Source of the DNA: Candidatus Bathyarchaeota archaeon
GTDB taxonomy: Archaea > Thermoproteota > Bathyarchaeia > Bathyarchaeales > Bathycorpusculaceae
Reading direction: 5' to 3'
Length of the DNA stretch: 53,900 nt
Assembly: GCA_018396615.1 (NCBI GenBank)
Contig: JAGTQT010000005.1
Span: forward strand, 1 to 53,900
Shown here: positions 25,144 to 32,537 of the stretch, piece by piece
Layout: each line of letters begins with the position of its first letter
Position numbering within the stretch: position 1 is the stretch's first letter
Notes under the pieces: model-generated
Told to the model about the DNA's origin: nothing
The model's database searches: none
Seen by the model: only the letters and a program-made list of their open reading frames with translations
Program-made: the position numbers and the translations under genes

Positions 25144-25558
25144 AAACGCAGGGCAGATCCGCATAATCGAAGCCCTCTTGGCTATGTCGGTTATTTTCTC
25201 GTCCTTAGCCATCTCAACAAATCTGGCAACCGTGCAGAACGACGCAGGTCAATGGGATCTCGGCTCCATGGGGTTCAAAGTTCTTATGTTGCTGGACTCG
25301 GATGGAGCGCTGTACACGCATATAGAAAGCGGAAACTGGACGGCTCTCCGTAAACTTCTGGCTATGACTTTGCCTGCTGAAATATTGTTTAACATGACGA
25401 TCTACGATGAGAGCATGCAGCAAGTCAACACGGAGCTTATCTGCAATGGCGATCTATCTGACAGCGAAACAGTCTGCATAGAGTATGTTGCTGCAAGCCC
25501 AAATCGAGTCTTCCGCGTTTACCTAATCCAGTTAATGCTGGCGGCGATCCATGAATAG
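25133..25558 (+). CDS. Pilus-operon protein with class III-like N-terminus
   Basis: A 141-residue protein starting MKRENAGQIRIIEALLAMSV: a charged leader, a GQ pair and then a hydrophobic helix, similar to pilin-type prepeptides. The ectodomain contains Asn-X-Thr/Ser sites (NWT, NMT) and two Cys. It overlaps both neighbours (11 and 8 bases), so translation is coupled. Probably a minor pilin. Confidence 0.65.
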   Translation: MKRENAGQIRIIEALLAMSVIFSSLAISTNLATVQNDAGQWDLGSMGFKVLMLLDSDGALYTHIESGNWTALRKLLAMTLPAEILFNMTIYDESMQQVNTELICNGDLSDSETVCIEYVAASPNRVFRVYLIQLMLAAIHE

Positions 25559-26312
25559 AAGAAACAGAATGCTCGCTTCCAACCACTCGGGGCAGATGCT
25601 CATCGTTGCCGCACTAGCTATAGCCATTCTAATCTCCACAACCGTGATGTACACCTACGAGCTAGCTAGAGAACACTACAGCCAAACAGACAGAGAAATC
25701 AGCGACTTCATTCAACAAGTAAAACAGGCAACACAAAACATGGTAACAAGTTCGCTTGCAAACGCTTCAAACAGCGCAGAAAGCACAGTTTTTCTCTCGA
25801 ACTCCGCAAAGCTTGCACAACTTATCAGAAGCCTACACCTTTACGAAGTGTCTAACTTGAGCCTCACACTGCGTAATGATTCCACTTATAATGAAGGCGT
25901 AAAACTCTCATGGACCGCGGAAGGGGTTGGAACCTCAAGCGCCTGCGTGGATGCAGTTTTGCATGTGAAAGGCTTCTCAACAGATGTGACTGCAACGTAC
26001 AGCGTTAACGTGACCACAACGATGATGATTGAAGGACACTACGTGGTTGAAGGCAGCGAGAAAAATGTTACCCTTAAATGCAGAACATATAATGAGAACA
26101 AGTCTTCATCTGTGGAAAATGTAACTCTTTACTATAATGACAGCGGCAACTGGGCTAAGGTGACTGATTATTCTACGGTCTCTTATGGAAACGGAACTTA
26201 TGTCTTTTCCTTTTTTGTCACTGTTGCGGCTGAAAACGTAGAGGTCTCAGCACATGTACTCGATTCTCGTGGCATTTACGTGCAAGCAAACATGACATGC
26301 TATGCCCAATAA
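25551..26312 (+). CDS. Pilus-operon protein with class III-like N-terminus and Ig-like ectodomain
   Basis: A 253-residue protein with a basic leader then SGQMLIVAALAIAILISTTV, a pilin-type or signal-anchor helix. The GQ pair echoes that of the gene before it. The ectodomain is rich in sequons (NAS, NLS, NDS, NVT and others) and ends in beta strands resembling an Ig-like fold. Last gene of the pilus operon; an A-rich and T-rich region then separates it from ribK. Confidence 0.65.
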   Translation: MNRRNRMLASNHSGQMLIVAALAIAILISTTVMYTYELAREHYSQTDREISDFIQQVKQATQNMVTSSLANASNSAESTVFLSNSAKLAQLIRSLHLYEVSNLSLTLRNDSTYNEGVKLSWTAEGVGTSSACVDAVLHVKGFSTDVTATYSVNVTTTMMIEGHYVVEGSEKNVTLKCRTYNENKSSSVENVTLYYNDSGNWAKVTDYSTVSYGNGTYVFSFFVTVAAENVEVSAHVLDSRGIYVQANMTCYAQ

Positions 26313-26335
26313 GCTTCAGAGGTCTTTTTCGAGGA

Positions 26336-26344
26336 ACTTAAATA
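26336..26344 (+). promoter_or_regulatory. TATA box of ribK
   Basis: GAGGAACTTAAATAG combines a BRE-like purine stretch and the TATA box ACTTAAATA. The predicted start of transcription is near 26366, about 20 bases before the ATG. Confidence 0.5.
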
Positions 26345-26386
26345 GAAAGCCTCTTACACTAAGGCTTGATGCCGAGTTGAGGCTTA

Positions 26387-27076
26387 ATGGCTGAAAAAAC
26401 CATGTGGCGCCACATGTTCACTCTTTTGAAGCTTGCAGAGCTGGGCGCCCATCGAAGAACCGCAAAAATCTCAACCGAATACTTGGCGGCGAAAATGCAA
26501 ACTTCGCAGCAAACAGCCTCCCGCTACCTTATCGAGCTGGAACGTAAAAGATGGATCACCCGAAACATTACTCCGGAAGGATGCTTGATCAAAGTTACTG
26601 AGGAAGGCGCCAAAGAGCTTAACAAGCTTTACTCAAAACTCAAACTTATAGTCGAGGCTTCGTATCCGCTTTCAATAACTTTGGAAGGCGTTGTCTTTAC
26701 AGGGCTTGGCGAAGGCGCATACTACACTTCGAATGAACATTACCGAAAACAGTTCATAGAGAAATTAGGATTTGACCCTTATCCCGGCACGTTAAATCTA
26801 AAGCTTACTACAGATTACGACATAAAAACACGATCAGAGCTGGAAGCCTATCCAGCGGTCGAAGTAGAAGGCTTCCAAATGCAGGAACGCAGCTTCGGTC
26901 CTGTAAGGTGCTATCCCGCAATAGTTCAGAACACAGTAAAAGGCGCCATCGTTACTGCGTTAAGAAGCCACTATGACAACTCCGTTTTAGAGGTTATTTC
27001 GCCTGTCCCATTAAGAAAACATCTGAAACTCAAAGATGGGCACAAAGTGAAAGTCGAGGTTCTGACTCTACCATAA
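26387..27076 (+). CDS. ribK: CTP-dependent riboflavin kinase with N-terminal winged helix (RibK/RibR type)
   Basis: A 229-residue two-domain protein. Residues 8-90 form a winged helix: STEYLAAKMQTSQQTASRYL is the recognition helix region, followed by LERKRWITRN. Residues 95-229 are the archaeal riboflavin kinase, with VVFTGLGEGAYYTSNEHYRK, FDPYPGTLNLKL and a C-terminal cradle-loop barrel. It makes FMN from riboflavin using CTP. The fused DNA-binding domain suggests that it may also regulate flavin or other genes. The ATG has GAGG upstream. It is convergent with the rhomboid-ribL operon, so FMN and FAD steps lie side by side. Confidence 0.92.
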   Translation: MAEKTMWRHMFTLLKLAELGAHRRTAKISTEYLAAKMQTSQQTASRYLIELERKRWITRNITPEGCLIKVTEEGAKELNKLYSKLKLIVEASYPLSITLEGVVFTGLGEGAYYTSNEHYRKQFIEKLGFDPYPGTLNLKLTTDYDIKTRSELEAYPAVEVEGFQMQERSFGPVRCYPAIVQNTVKGAIVTALRSHYDNSVLEVISPVPLRKHLKLKDGHKVKVEVLTLP

Positions 27077-27095
27077 GCAAGGTTGTAAAAGAGCC

Positions 27096-27692
27096 TTATG
27101 GATATTCATAAACCATGTCTTGCCGACGCATGGACGCCAACAGGTAACCAGCCAGCAACCCTGTAACTAGGCCACCTACATGAGCGACAATATTAACTCG
27201 CGCATCCGCACCCATGATCAAAAGCAGAAAAGAGAGAAAGAGTGCACCTACTATAGATTGCCCTACCGCACGCCTAATGTAGATGGCGCACGCTCCGAAC
27301 ACTCCAAATACAGCGCCTGAAGCCCCGACAGAAACTATTTTTGGTCCAAGCAAAAGCGTTGTCAAGTTTCCAGCCAGTCCGCTTAGAAGATATATTGCGC
27401 CGTATTCACGGATGCTGAACAATTCTTCTGCTCTTAAGCCAAATATGAGCAGAAAAAACATGTTACCCACCAAATGCACAATATTGGCATGCACGAATAT
27501 TGTTGTCAAAAGCTGCCACACATAGCCATGTTCAAGAACGAGCAAATTGACTTGGCCATACCTTAAGATGACGTCTTGGCTTGTCGTTATGATATCTCCG
27601 CTTAGAAACGACGTATATGCATATACAAGCACGTTAAACGCTATGATTAAGTAGGTTAAGGGGAATTTGCTTGAAGACCAGCCCACAGTCAT
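27096..27692 (-). CDS. Rhomboid family intramembrane serine protease
   Basis: A 198-residue, six-helix membrane protein. HANIVHLVGNMFFL carries the rhomboid helix-2 His and Asn region, GASGAVFG holds the nucleophile Ser125 and AHVGGLVTG the catalytic His171. All active-site residues are present. The substrate is unknown. The ATG directly follows the stop of ribL, so it is the last gene of the dph5-DUF357-ribL operon. Confidence 0.92.
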   Translation of the reverse strand: MTVGWSSSKFPLTYLIIAFNVLVYAYTSFLSGDIITTSQDVILRYGQVNLLVLEHGYVWQLLTTIFVHANIVHLVGNMFFLLIFGLRAEELFSIREYGAIYLLSGLAGNLTTLLLGPKIVSVGASGAVFGVFGACAIYIRRAVGQSIVGALFLSFLLLIMGADARVNIVAHVGGLVTGLLAGYLLASMRRQDMVYEYP

Positions 27693-28139
27693 CTATTTCC
27701 TCAACTGCTCAATAATTCTCTGCTTTATCTTTGAGGAGCTATTTAATTCAGCCTCGTCAAATTTGCCTACTTTAACGACTATTGTCTTCAAACCATGGGT
27801 TTTTACATATTTTTTTGCTTCTTCTTCCAAATCGCCTCGGTCGTAGCCAAGCGCTATCACGTCAGGCTTCATCTCTTCTATGATTCGCCCCATGTCAAAA
27901 TTTTCGTGCCCCAGAACCGCCTTGTCAACCACCTTCAAAGATTCAACAAGCGCCACCCGCTGATCCTCAGGCATAATAGGAGCAACGCCTCTTCTTTTCA
28001 AGACCGTAGTGTCCCGCGCAACAATAACTACAAGCCTGGCTCCTGGCCCGCCGATCTTGCGTGCCTCCTCTAAATAGCGAACATGACCTAAATGCAGCAG
28101 GTCAAATACGCCTGAAGCAAGAACCGTTTTCGGCTTCAT
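27693..28139 (-). CDS. ribL: FAD synthase (archaeal cytidylyltransferase family)
   Basis: A 148-residue nucleotidyltransferase that joins AMP from ATP to FMN to make FAD. The HxGH-type motif is GVFDLLHLGHVRYLEEARK, and SSSKIKQRI corresponds to the C-terminal ISSTxI-type motif. The archaeal RibL features VARDTTVLKRRG and GYDRGDLEEEA are seen. I chose the ATG at 28139, which overlaps the stop of the DUF357 gene as ATGA; the GTG at 28154 is an alternative. It completes the flavin cofactor route begun by RibK. Confidence 0.9.
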   Translation of the reverse strand: MKPKTVLASGVFDLLHLGHVRYLEEARKIGGPGARLVVIVARDTTVLKRRGVAPIMPEDQRVALVESLKVVDKAVLGHENFDMGRIIEEMKPDVIALGYDRGDLEEEAKKYVKTHGLKTIVVKVGKFDEAELNSSSKIKQRIIEQLRK

Positions 28140-28405
28140 CTGTTCGTTGGCCACTCGAACCGCACGCCTCCTAGCAGCCTGAGGGCGTCAAGCAAGCCCT
28201 CACAATAAGCGATTGACGTTAAGCTTACGGCAAGTTCCCCTTTTTCCCTATAATACTCTGCATCCTTAAAATAGTCTTTTGCCAATGTGACCACCCGTTG
28301 TAGATCTTCCGCGTTGACCATGATGGATTTATCAGCGATTTCAAGCTCTCTCAAAGCATGTTCCGCAGAATGCATGTACTTTGCGACTAACTTTTCCAAG
28401 CTCAC
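28136..28405 (-). CDS. DUF357 family protein
   Basis: An 89-residue helical protein of the archaeal DUF357 family, whose role is unknown. VTLAKDYFKDAEYYREKGEL and SIAYCEGLLDALRLLG are the family's two helices. It starts with GTG right after the stop of the diphthine synthase gene, with GGAGAGGGG upstream, and its end overlaps ribL. DUF357 genes often sit beside RibL or Dph5 in archaea, as here. Confidence 0.85.
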   Translation of the reverse strand: MSLEKLVAKYMHSAEHALRELEIADKSIMVNAEDLQRVVTLAKDYFKDAEYYREKGELAVSLTSIAYCEGLLDALRLLGGVRFEWPTNR

Positions 28406-29200
28406 TTAGACCCCTCTCCGCAGTTCTTCAGGCGCGCCAGCGAGAACTATCAATGCTTCTGCCTCCATAAAGTGAAGTTCTCCGGGGAATATGAGGCTGT
28501 GAGGTGGGTTGCCAAAGTTGAAGGAAAGCATTTCGCCAATAAATCCGGCTTTGACGGTTGGGCTTCTGCTTCCAGCCCTTGCCACGCCAACAACTAGAGT
28601 TCTAGGTGTAGCAACTCCTTTTCCTTCTTTTTTTTCTGTCTTCAAAAGCATTTGCAGGGCTTCATTGGTGCTGAGATATCTTTTTTGAGATGCCTGTATG
28701 TCCAGCAAGCATAGAGTGTGGAGACCTGCGGCCTTGTTTTTGGCGATTACGTTATACGGCGTGGTTGAATGGGTTTCTGGAAAGGGTATGGTTACAGTTT
28801 TTCCAAACTTGTAATTATGCAAGCCAGACAAGCCGATAACCGCTGACACTATTGAGGCGCCGTGAACTATCCTAGTTTTTATTCCTTGTTTTGCAGCATC
28901 AATTCTCAAGGCAACATGGGTAGTAGCGATAAGCGGGTCGCCTGGCACCAAAATCACGGCTTTGCCATTTTTCGCTGCAGTAAGAACTACTTTGCCGTTC
29001 TCGTCCTCAAGCTCTTTGCGAGTTACCTCAATTATAGATTTATCGCACGTTGCTTCAAGCCGCTTAATCGAAAGGTTTGGCATTAAACTGGTGTAAAGTT
29101 CAATAAAAACGCTATCAGCAGTTCTAGTTTCTTCCAGGCCACGAAGACTTATACCAGCCTCGTCATATAAGCCAAGTCCCACAAATACGATTTCGCCCAT
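28406..29200 (-). CDS. dphB: Diphthine synthase
   Basis: A 264-residue SAM-dependent methyltransferase that methylates the modified His of elongation factor 2 on the way to diphthamide. The N-terminus EIVFVGLGLYDEAGISLRG, the SAM-binding VLVPGDPLIATTHVALR and VHGASIVSAVIGLSGLHNYK are hallmarks of Dph5. Length is typical. It heads the four-gene operon dphB-DUF357-ribL-rhomboid. Confidence 0.95.
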   Translation of the reverse strand: MGEIVFVGLGLYDEAGISLRGLEETRTADSVFIELYTSLMPNLSIKRLEATCDKSIIEVTRKELEDENGKVVLTAAKNGKAVILVPGDPLIATTHVALRIDAAKQGIKTRIVHGASIVSAVIGLSGLHNYKFGKTVTIPFPETHSTTPYNVIAKNKAAGLHTLCLLDIQASQKRYLSTNEALQMLLKTEKKEGKGVATPRTLVVGVARAGSRSPTVKAGFIGEMLSFNFGNPPHSLIFPGELHFMEAEALIVLAGAPEELRRGV

Positions 29201-29337
29201 TAAACCTCACTACGTTACATAGTTATGGCATGCTGTTCGAAGCTATTAATTTTGGCTTATCATAATTATCTATGGGTCTATGATTGGAACTAGAACTTTC
29301 TTCCAAAACTAATATTTATCAGAAGTATGATTGACTT
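29201..29337. other. Intergenic, promoter of dphB and of a possible RNA
   Basis: The region between dphB and the possible RNA holds the dphB leader on the minus strand and, on the plus strand, a TATA-like AATATTTAT at 29311-29319. No protein gene is seen here. Confidence 0.4.
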
Positions 29338-29462
29338 CCCACAGCACAGAAAGAGGATAGCAAGAAGGCATCTGAAAGACGAGATGGAGAGAATAACCTA
29401 CTATCCTTCTTCTTGCTACCCCCTCGCTTCTACTTTTGTTGTTTCTCACTTTTAAATTTTTT
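29338..29462 (+). ncRNA. Candidate structured non-coding RNA
   Basis: The sequence can fold into a long hairpin: GAGG at 29353-29356 and TAGCAAGAAG at 29358-29367 pair with CTTCTTGCTA at 29409-29418 and CCTC at 29422-29425, leaving a small internal loop. Inside, CATCT at 29369-29373 pairs with AGATG at 29382-29386 around an eight-base loop. A TATA-like box ends about 20 bases upstream and T-rich runs follow (29434-29463), as for an archaeal terminator. It lies 170 bases before tRNA-Lys and contains no convincing ORF. No known RNA family is recognised. Confidence 0.35.
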
Positions 29463-29593
29463 TGTATATCCATCATGAGACCAAAAGCAAGTTCAAAAGT
29501 ATGAGTATGTATTGCAACTTCAGTATGATGCACATAGGCTAGCAAGGAGACAAGGCGCCAAAACATACATCAAACTGCAAAATCAACCGCAAG

Positions 29594-29604
29594 CTCTATA
29601 TTTT
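29594..29604 (+). promoter_or_regulatory. TATA box of tRNA-Lys
   Basis: CTCTATATTTTTT is centred about 35 bases before the mature tRNA 5' end, a usual position once a short precursor leader is allowed for. Confidence 0.5.
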
Positions 29605-29635
29605 TTGACGAATTCTCTCTCAAACAAGCCTCAAA

Positions 29636-29710
29636 GGGCCCGTAGCTCAGTCAGGCTAGAGCACCGGACTCTTAATCCGGGTGTCGCGGGTTCAATTCCC
29701 GTCGGGCCCG
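29636..29710 (+). tRNA. tRNA-Lys (anticodon CTT)
   Basis: A 75-base cloverleaf: acceptor stem GGGCCCG/CGGGCCC, D arm GCTC..GAGC, anticodon stem CCGGA/TCCGG with loop CTCTTAA giving anticodon CTT, and T arm with GTTCAATTC. The discriminator base is G. CCA is not encoded (GCA follows). There is no intron. Confidence 0.96.
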
Positions 29711-29734
29711 CATTTCTATTATATTCTTTTTGGC

Positions 29735-29953
29735 TCATTTTAGCTGTATAGACTTCTTATCAAGGATGTCGGCCAATATCTTTTCTGCGTATGGAATGTG
29801 GTCTCCCATTTCCGGAAACATGATGTGCATGGCTTCATGGAAAATTGTCAGAATAAACTCCTTCAAACAATAGTCAAAGTTTTTTTCCCAATCGCAATAA
29901 CCGACATACACGTGAATAACGCCTTCCGGATGTTTGCTATTAATAAAATACAT
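29735..29953 (-). CDS. Small HExxH putative metallopeptidase, possibly N-terminally truncated
   Basis: A 72-residue protein with the zinc motif HEAMH (in ILTIFHEAMHIMFPEMGDH), followed by a helix AEKILADILD. HExxH is the metal site of gluzincin- and SprT-like peptidases. The protein is much shorter than those families. The same frame stays open upstream of the ATG at 29953 to a TAG about 60 bases away, with plausible coding content but no start codon, so it may be the remnant of a longer gene. Confidence 0.5.
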   Translation of the reverse strand: MYFINSKHPEGVIHVYVGYCDWEKNFDYCLKEFILTIFHEAMHIMFPEMGDHIPYAEKILADILDKKSIQLK

Positions 29954-30073
29954 TCCTTCAACTGGGGAGGGACATAGTTCTTTGGCAAAGCTTTTTGCTG
30001 TTTTCTTGAAAGTCTAGGAAAACATTCGATCTCCATCATCTAAACCCTTATTTTTCAAAAAACTTTTGTGGAA

Positions 30074-30751
30074 CTAAAATTCTCTGGGCTTTTTTAGGAC
30101 TAGGTAGAATGTTGTGGCGATAAAGAAGACAGTAGTCACTACCAAGATGGCGACAACGCGTCTTGTGTTCTCAAGTTCTATGATACCTTGATTCCAGTAG
30201 GTTTCATTAAGCTTAGTGTAGTTTTTCCACAGTTGCTGATAGGTTTCGTTTAGCTCCAGAAGCCTTCTTTCAAGGTCTTCTAAGTATATGTTTCTCACAT
30301 AGGTTATTGCAACCATCTTGTCAAGTCTTTTAGGCTCGTCGGCAATTCTGTAGGCGCACTGGAGTTCAGCATAGGTTGTGTCCCACACGTCACCTGGGAC
30401 TGTGGTGTCATTCTGATAGCTAATTGTTTGATTAAATTCTAATGGTGTTGCAGAAGTTATGCAACGCCTGCTCAGCAGCACTGTTTTCTCCTTTCCTTCT
30501 CTATACCCGTAGATGCTAACGTTCAAGCTGTCAACGGTGACGTCGAGCGACCTGCATGTGATTGACAAGATGAAGGTAAGATTCTGCCCTGGAACGGTTT
30601 CGCTTGTAGCGTTGAGTTTGACTGCCATTCCCGAATACACTTGGTCTAGAAATATCTGTGTGGAAGACATGCCGGATGCATGTATGTTTCTGAGAGAGGC
30701 GATCATGATGCAGAGAGCTATTAATGTGATCATAAGCTCTTTGGGTTTCAT
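30074..30751 (-). CDS. Secreted membrane-anchored surface protein with coiled coil
   Basis: A 225-residue protein with an N-terminal signal peptide (MITLIALCIMIASLRNIHAS), an extracytoplasmic beta-rich domain with many Asn-X-Ser/Thr sites, a helical coiled-coil stretch (LEDLERRLLELNETYQQL) and a C-terminal membrane helix (VVAILVVTTVFFIATTFYLV) ending in a basic tail. It is a typical archaeal surface protein of unknown role. The ATG at 30751 fits a promoter near 30800; an in-frame ATG at 30790 would be too close to it. Confidence 0.7.
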   Translation of the reverse strand: MKPKELMITLIALCIMIASLRNIHASGMSSTQIFLDQVYSGMAVKLNATSETVPGQNLTFILSITCRSLDVTVDSLNVSIYGYREGKEKTVLLSRRCITSATPLEFNQTISYQNDTTVPGDVWDTTYAELQCAYRIADEPKRLDKMVAITYVRNIYLEDLERRLLELNETYQQLWKNYTKLNETYWNQGIIELENTRRVVAILVVTTVFFIATTFYLVLKKPREF

Positions 30752-30859
30752 AGGCTTACCAGCTTGAAGTGGTGATGCTAGGTTTAGCATAGATTATTCT
30801 TAAAGTTTTTTGCTGCTTCCGAAGAAGATGGTGATGTACAACTGTTCTTGCGCAGTGGA

Positions 30860-31099
30860 TTAGCGTATTGACCGAATAAAGCGCAGATATAAAAAGGCAA
30901 AGTATACTGCTGTAAAGAGTGTAAGCGCAGTCTCTACTGTGAGGATGGCTGGGTTTTGCTCTACTGCGGTGAAGTAGCCGTGTTGAAGTATGTCTGTGAA
31001 CACCAGAATTTGGAGGAATATTGCGCCGCCCAGACAGCTTAATCCCAGACTGTGGAAGAGTAGCTGTATTCGGCGGTTGAGTTTGGCTTTGGCTATCAT
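30860..31099 (-). CDS. Small two-helix membrane protein
   Basis: A 79-residue protein with two hydrophobic helices (about 13-34 and 51-72) and basic ends, so both termini are probably cytoplasmic. No family is recognised. It lies upstream of the surface protein on the same strand, 108 bases apart, and may be co-expressed. Confidence 0.55.
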   Translation of the reverse strand: MIAKAKLNRRIQLLFHSLGLSCLGGAIFLQILVFTDILQHGYFTAVEQNPAILTVETALTLFTAVYFAFLYLRFIRSIR

Positions 31100-31194
31100 G
31101 GTCTTTCTTGAATAGCAAGAGTAGCGATAACGCTTTATGCGTTACGAATCCACAATATGAACACTAACTAACGAGCAAAAATCCACGATAAAAC

Positions 31195-32535
31195 CTAAGC
31201 AAACACGTATTCCTTCCCCTTCTCCGGCAGACACACGCGACCTTTCCAATCCCGCATAAGCCCAGCAAACAAGTCAGCATGCTCAGTATGAACTGGAAAA
31301 ATCTTTTCAGCATCAAGTTCACCGAGAATGCTGCGAAGTTGCAGCGGCATTATATGTCCCGAAACATGCACATGGTACTGAGGCAGCCCGTAATGCTTAA
31401 GCCAGCTAACCAGTCTATCAAAATCCATCTCCATCTCCTCATTAAAGGGCTCAGACGCAGAAACCACGTAGCAGCTGCCTGCCTCTGGCTTGATGCCAAC
31501 AAGCTGCTCCAAGTCGTAGAAGGACAATGTCAAAGTAACCTTGCACTGGCGCTTCGAAAGCTCGAACACATCAACAACCCTTTCAGGGTACTGCTTAGCA
31601 ATTTTGCTTTCCCACTTTTCATAGCGCTTCTTCGATTTTCGAAAAATCAATATGTTCTCGTCATCTAAGCTTGGGACTCTAAGATTTCTATCACTGCGCA
31701 ACGCGTTCAACAAGTAAGCCTGCCTAATTGAAAGAGCCAAACACCGACCACTTTTCTTGGCAACACGGTAAAAGCTGTTTAAGCGGTCGATGTCGGCAAA
31801 TGCGAACTCTGCCAACATAATTCCCTTTGTCTGATCAGCAATACTGTTAAGCTTGCTCTCAACTTCACTTTCAGAAGAAACAGAAGCCCCAGTCATATTC
31901 GTGGCTTCAGTAACCACGGCAACAGCATCTGAAGCCTTTGCTTTCTCGATGAAATCCCGTGTCATCTCAGGCTTTGAGCCGTGAATTCTGAAATCTCCGG
32001 TATAAGCAACTGAGCCGCCCGAAGTATGAATGACAAAGCCGTATGCGCCAGGAACAGAGTGATCAACGTGGACAGGTTCAACCGTCACGTTGCCAACGCG
32101 AATCTTGTCCCCTGTTCTAAAAGAGTTGAAAGACAAGCCTTCAACATCAAACTCGAGGTCGGTTCTTCGGATTTCATCAAGTGTTTGTAAGATGGTTTTG
32201 GTTGTTTCCCCACAGTGAATGGGAATGTCTCTGTTAACGAATGAGAGGTGGGCAACATGATCTAGGTGAGCGTGGGAAATGAAAACTGCGTCAATCTGAG
32301 GTGCTTTCTCGTCGAATTTGTAGATACCTTCAAGTTCAGGAAGAATCCCGAGCTCCCGCAGGCTTTCTGCAGTTTTCGGAGAGAGAAAGGGAGGCGAATA
32401 AAACCGCTTTTTCATGGCGAAAGATGCGCCGAAATCAAAGAAAATCCTTGTATCTCCATCTCTAAGGAGCATCTTGTTGCCGCCGATTTCGTTCACTCCG
32501 CCATAAAAGGTCAGCGAGACTTCTTTCTTCACCAT
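31195..32535 (-). CDS. Archaeal RNase J-like beta-CASP ribonuclease
   Basis: A 446-residue metallo-beta-lactamase/beta-CASP protein for RNA decay or 5' end processing. The metal motif is SHAHLDHV (His88, His90, Asp92, His93). Further ligands are in PVHVDHSVPGAYGF and YTGDFR. The beta-CASP motifs VVTEATN, VHVSGHIMP and FPVHTEH are in order. The ATG has no strong ribosome site but follows the kinase gene by two bases, so the two are an operon. Confidence 0.88.
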   Translation of the reverse strand: MVKKEVSLTFYGGVNEIGGNKMLLRDGDTRIFFDFGASFAMKKRFYSPPFLSPKTAESLRELGILPELEGIYKFDEKAPQIDAVFISHAHLDHVAHLSFVNRDIPIHCGETTKTILQTLDEIRRTDLEFDVEGLSFNSFRTGDKIRVGNVTVEPVHVDHSVPGAYGFVIHTSGGSVAYTGDFRIHGSKPEMTRDFIEKAKASDAVAVVTEATNMTGASVSSESEVESKLNSIADQTKGIMLAEFAFADIDRLNSFYRVAKKSGRCLALSIRQAYLLNALRSDRNLRVPSLDDENILIFRKSKKRYEKWESKIAKQYPERVVDVFELSKRQCKVTLTLSFYDLEQLVGIKPEAGSCYVVSASEPFNEEMEMDFDRLVSWLKHYGLPQYHVHVSGHIMPLQLRSILGELDAEKIFPVHTEHADLFAGLMRDWKGRVCLPEKGKEYVFA

Positions 32536-32537
32536 GA

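Noticed and set aside
18785..26312. Archaellum operon
   Set aside because: The ATPase and platform are related to ArlI and ArlJ, but archaellum genes such as ArlF, ArlG and ArlH are absent, so a type IV pilus is the better call.
29320..29390. C/D box small RNA in the region before tRNA-Lys
   Set aside because: ATGATTG and CTGA resemble C and D boxes, but the order and spacing are poor, so a generic structured RNA is proposed instead.
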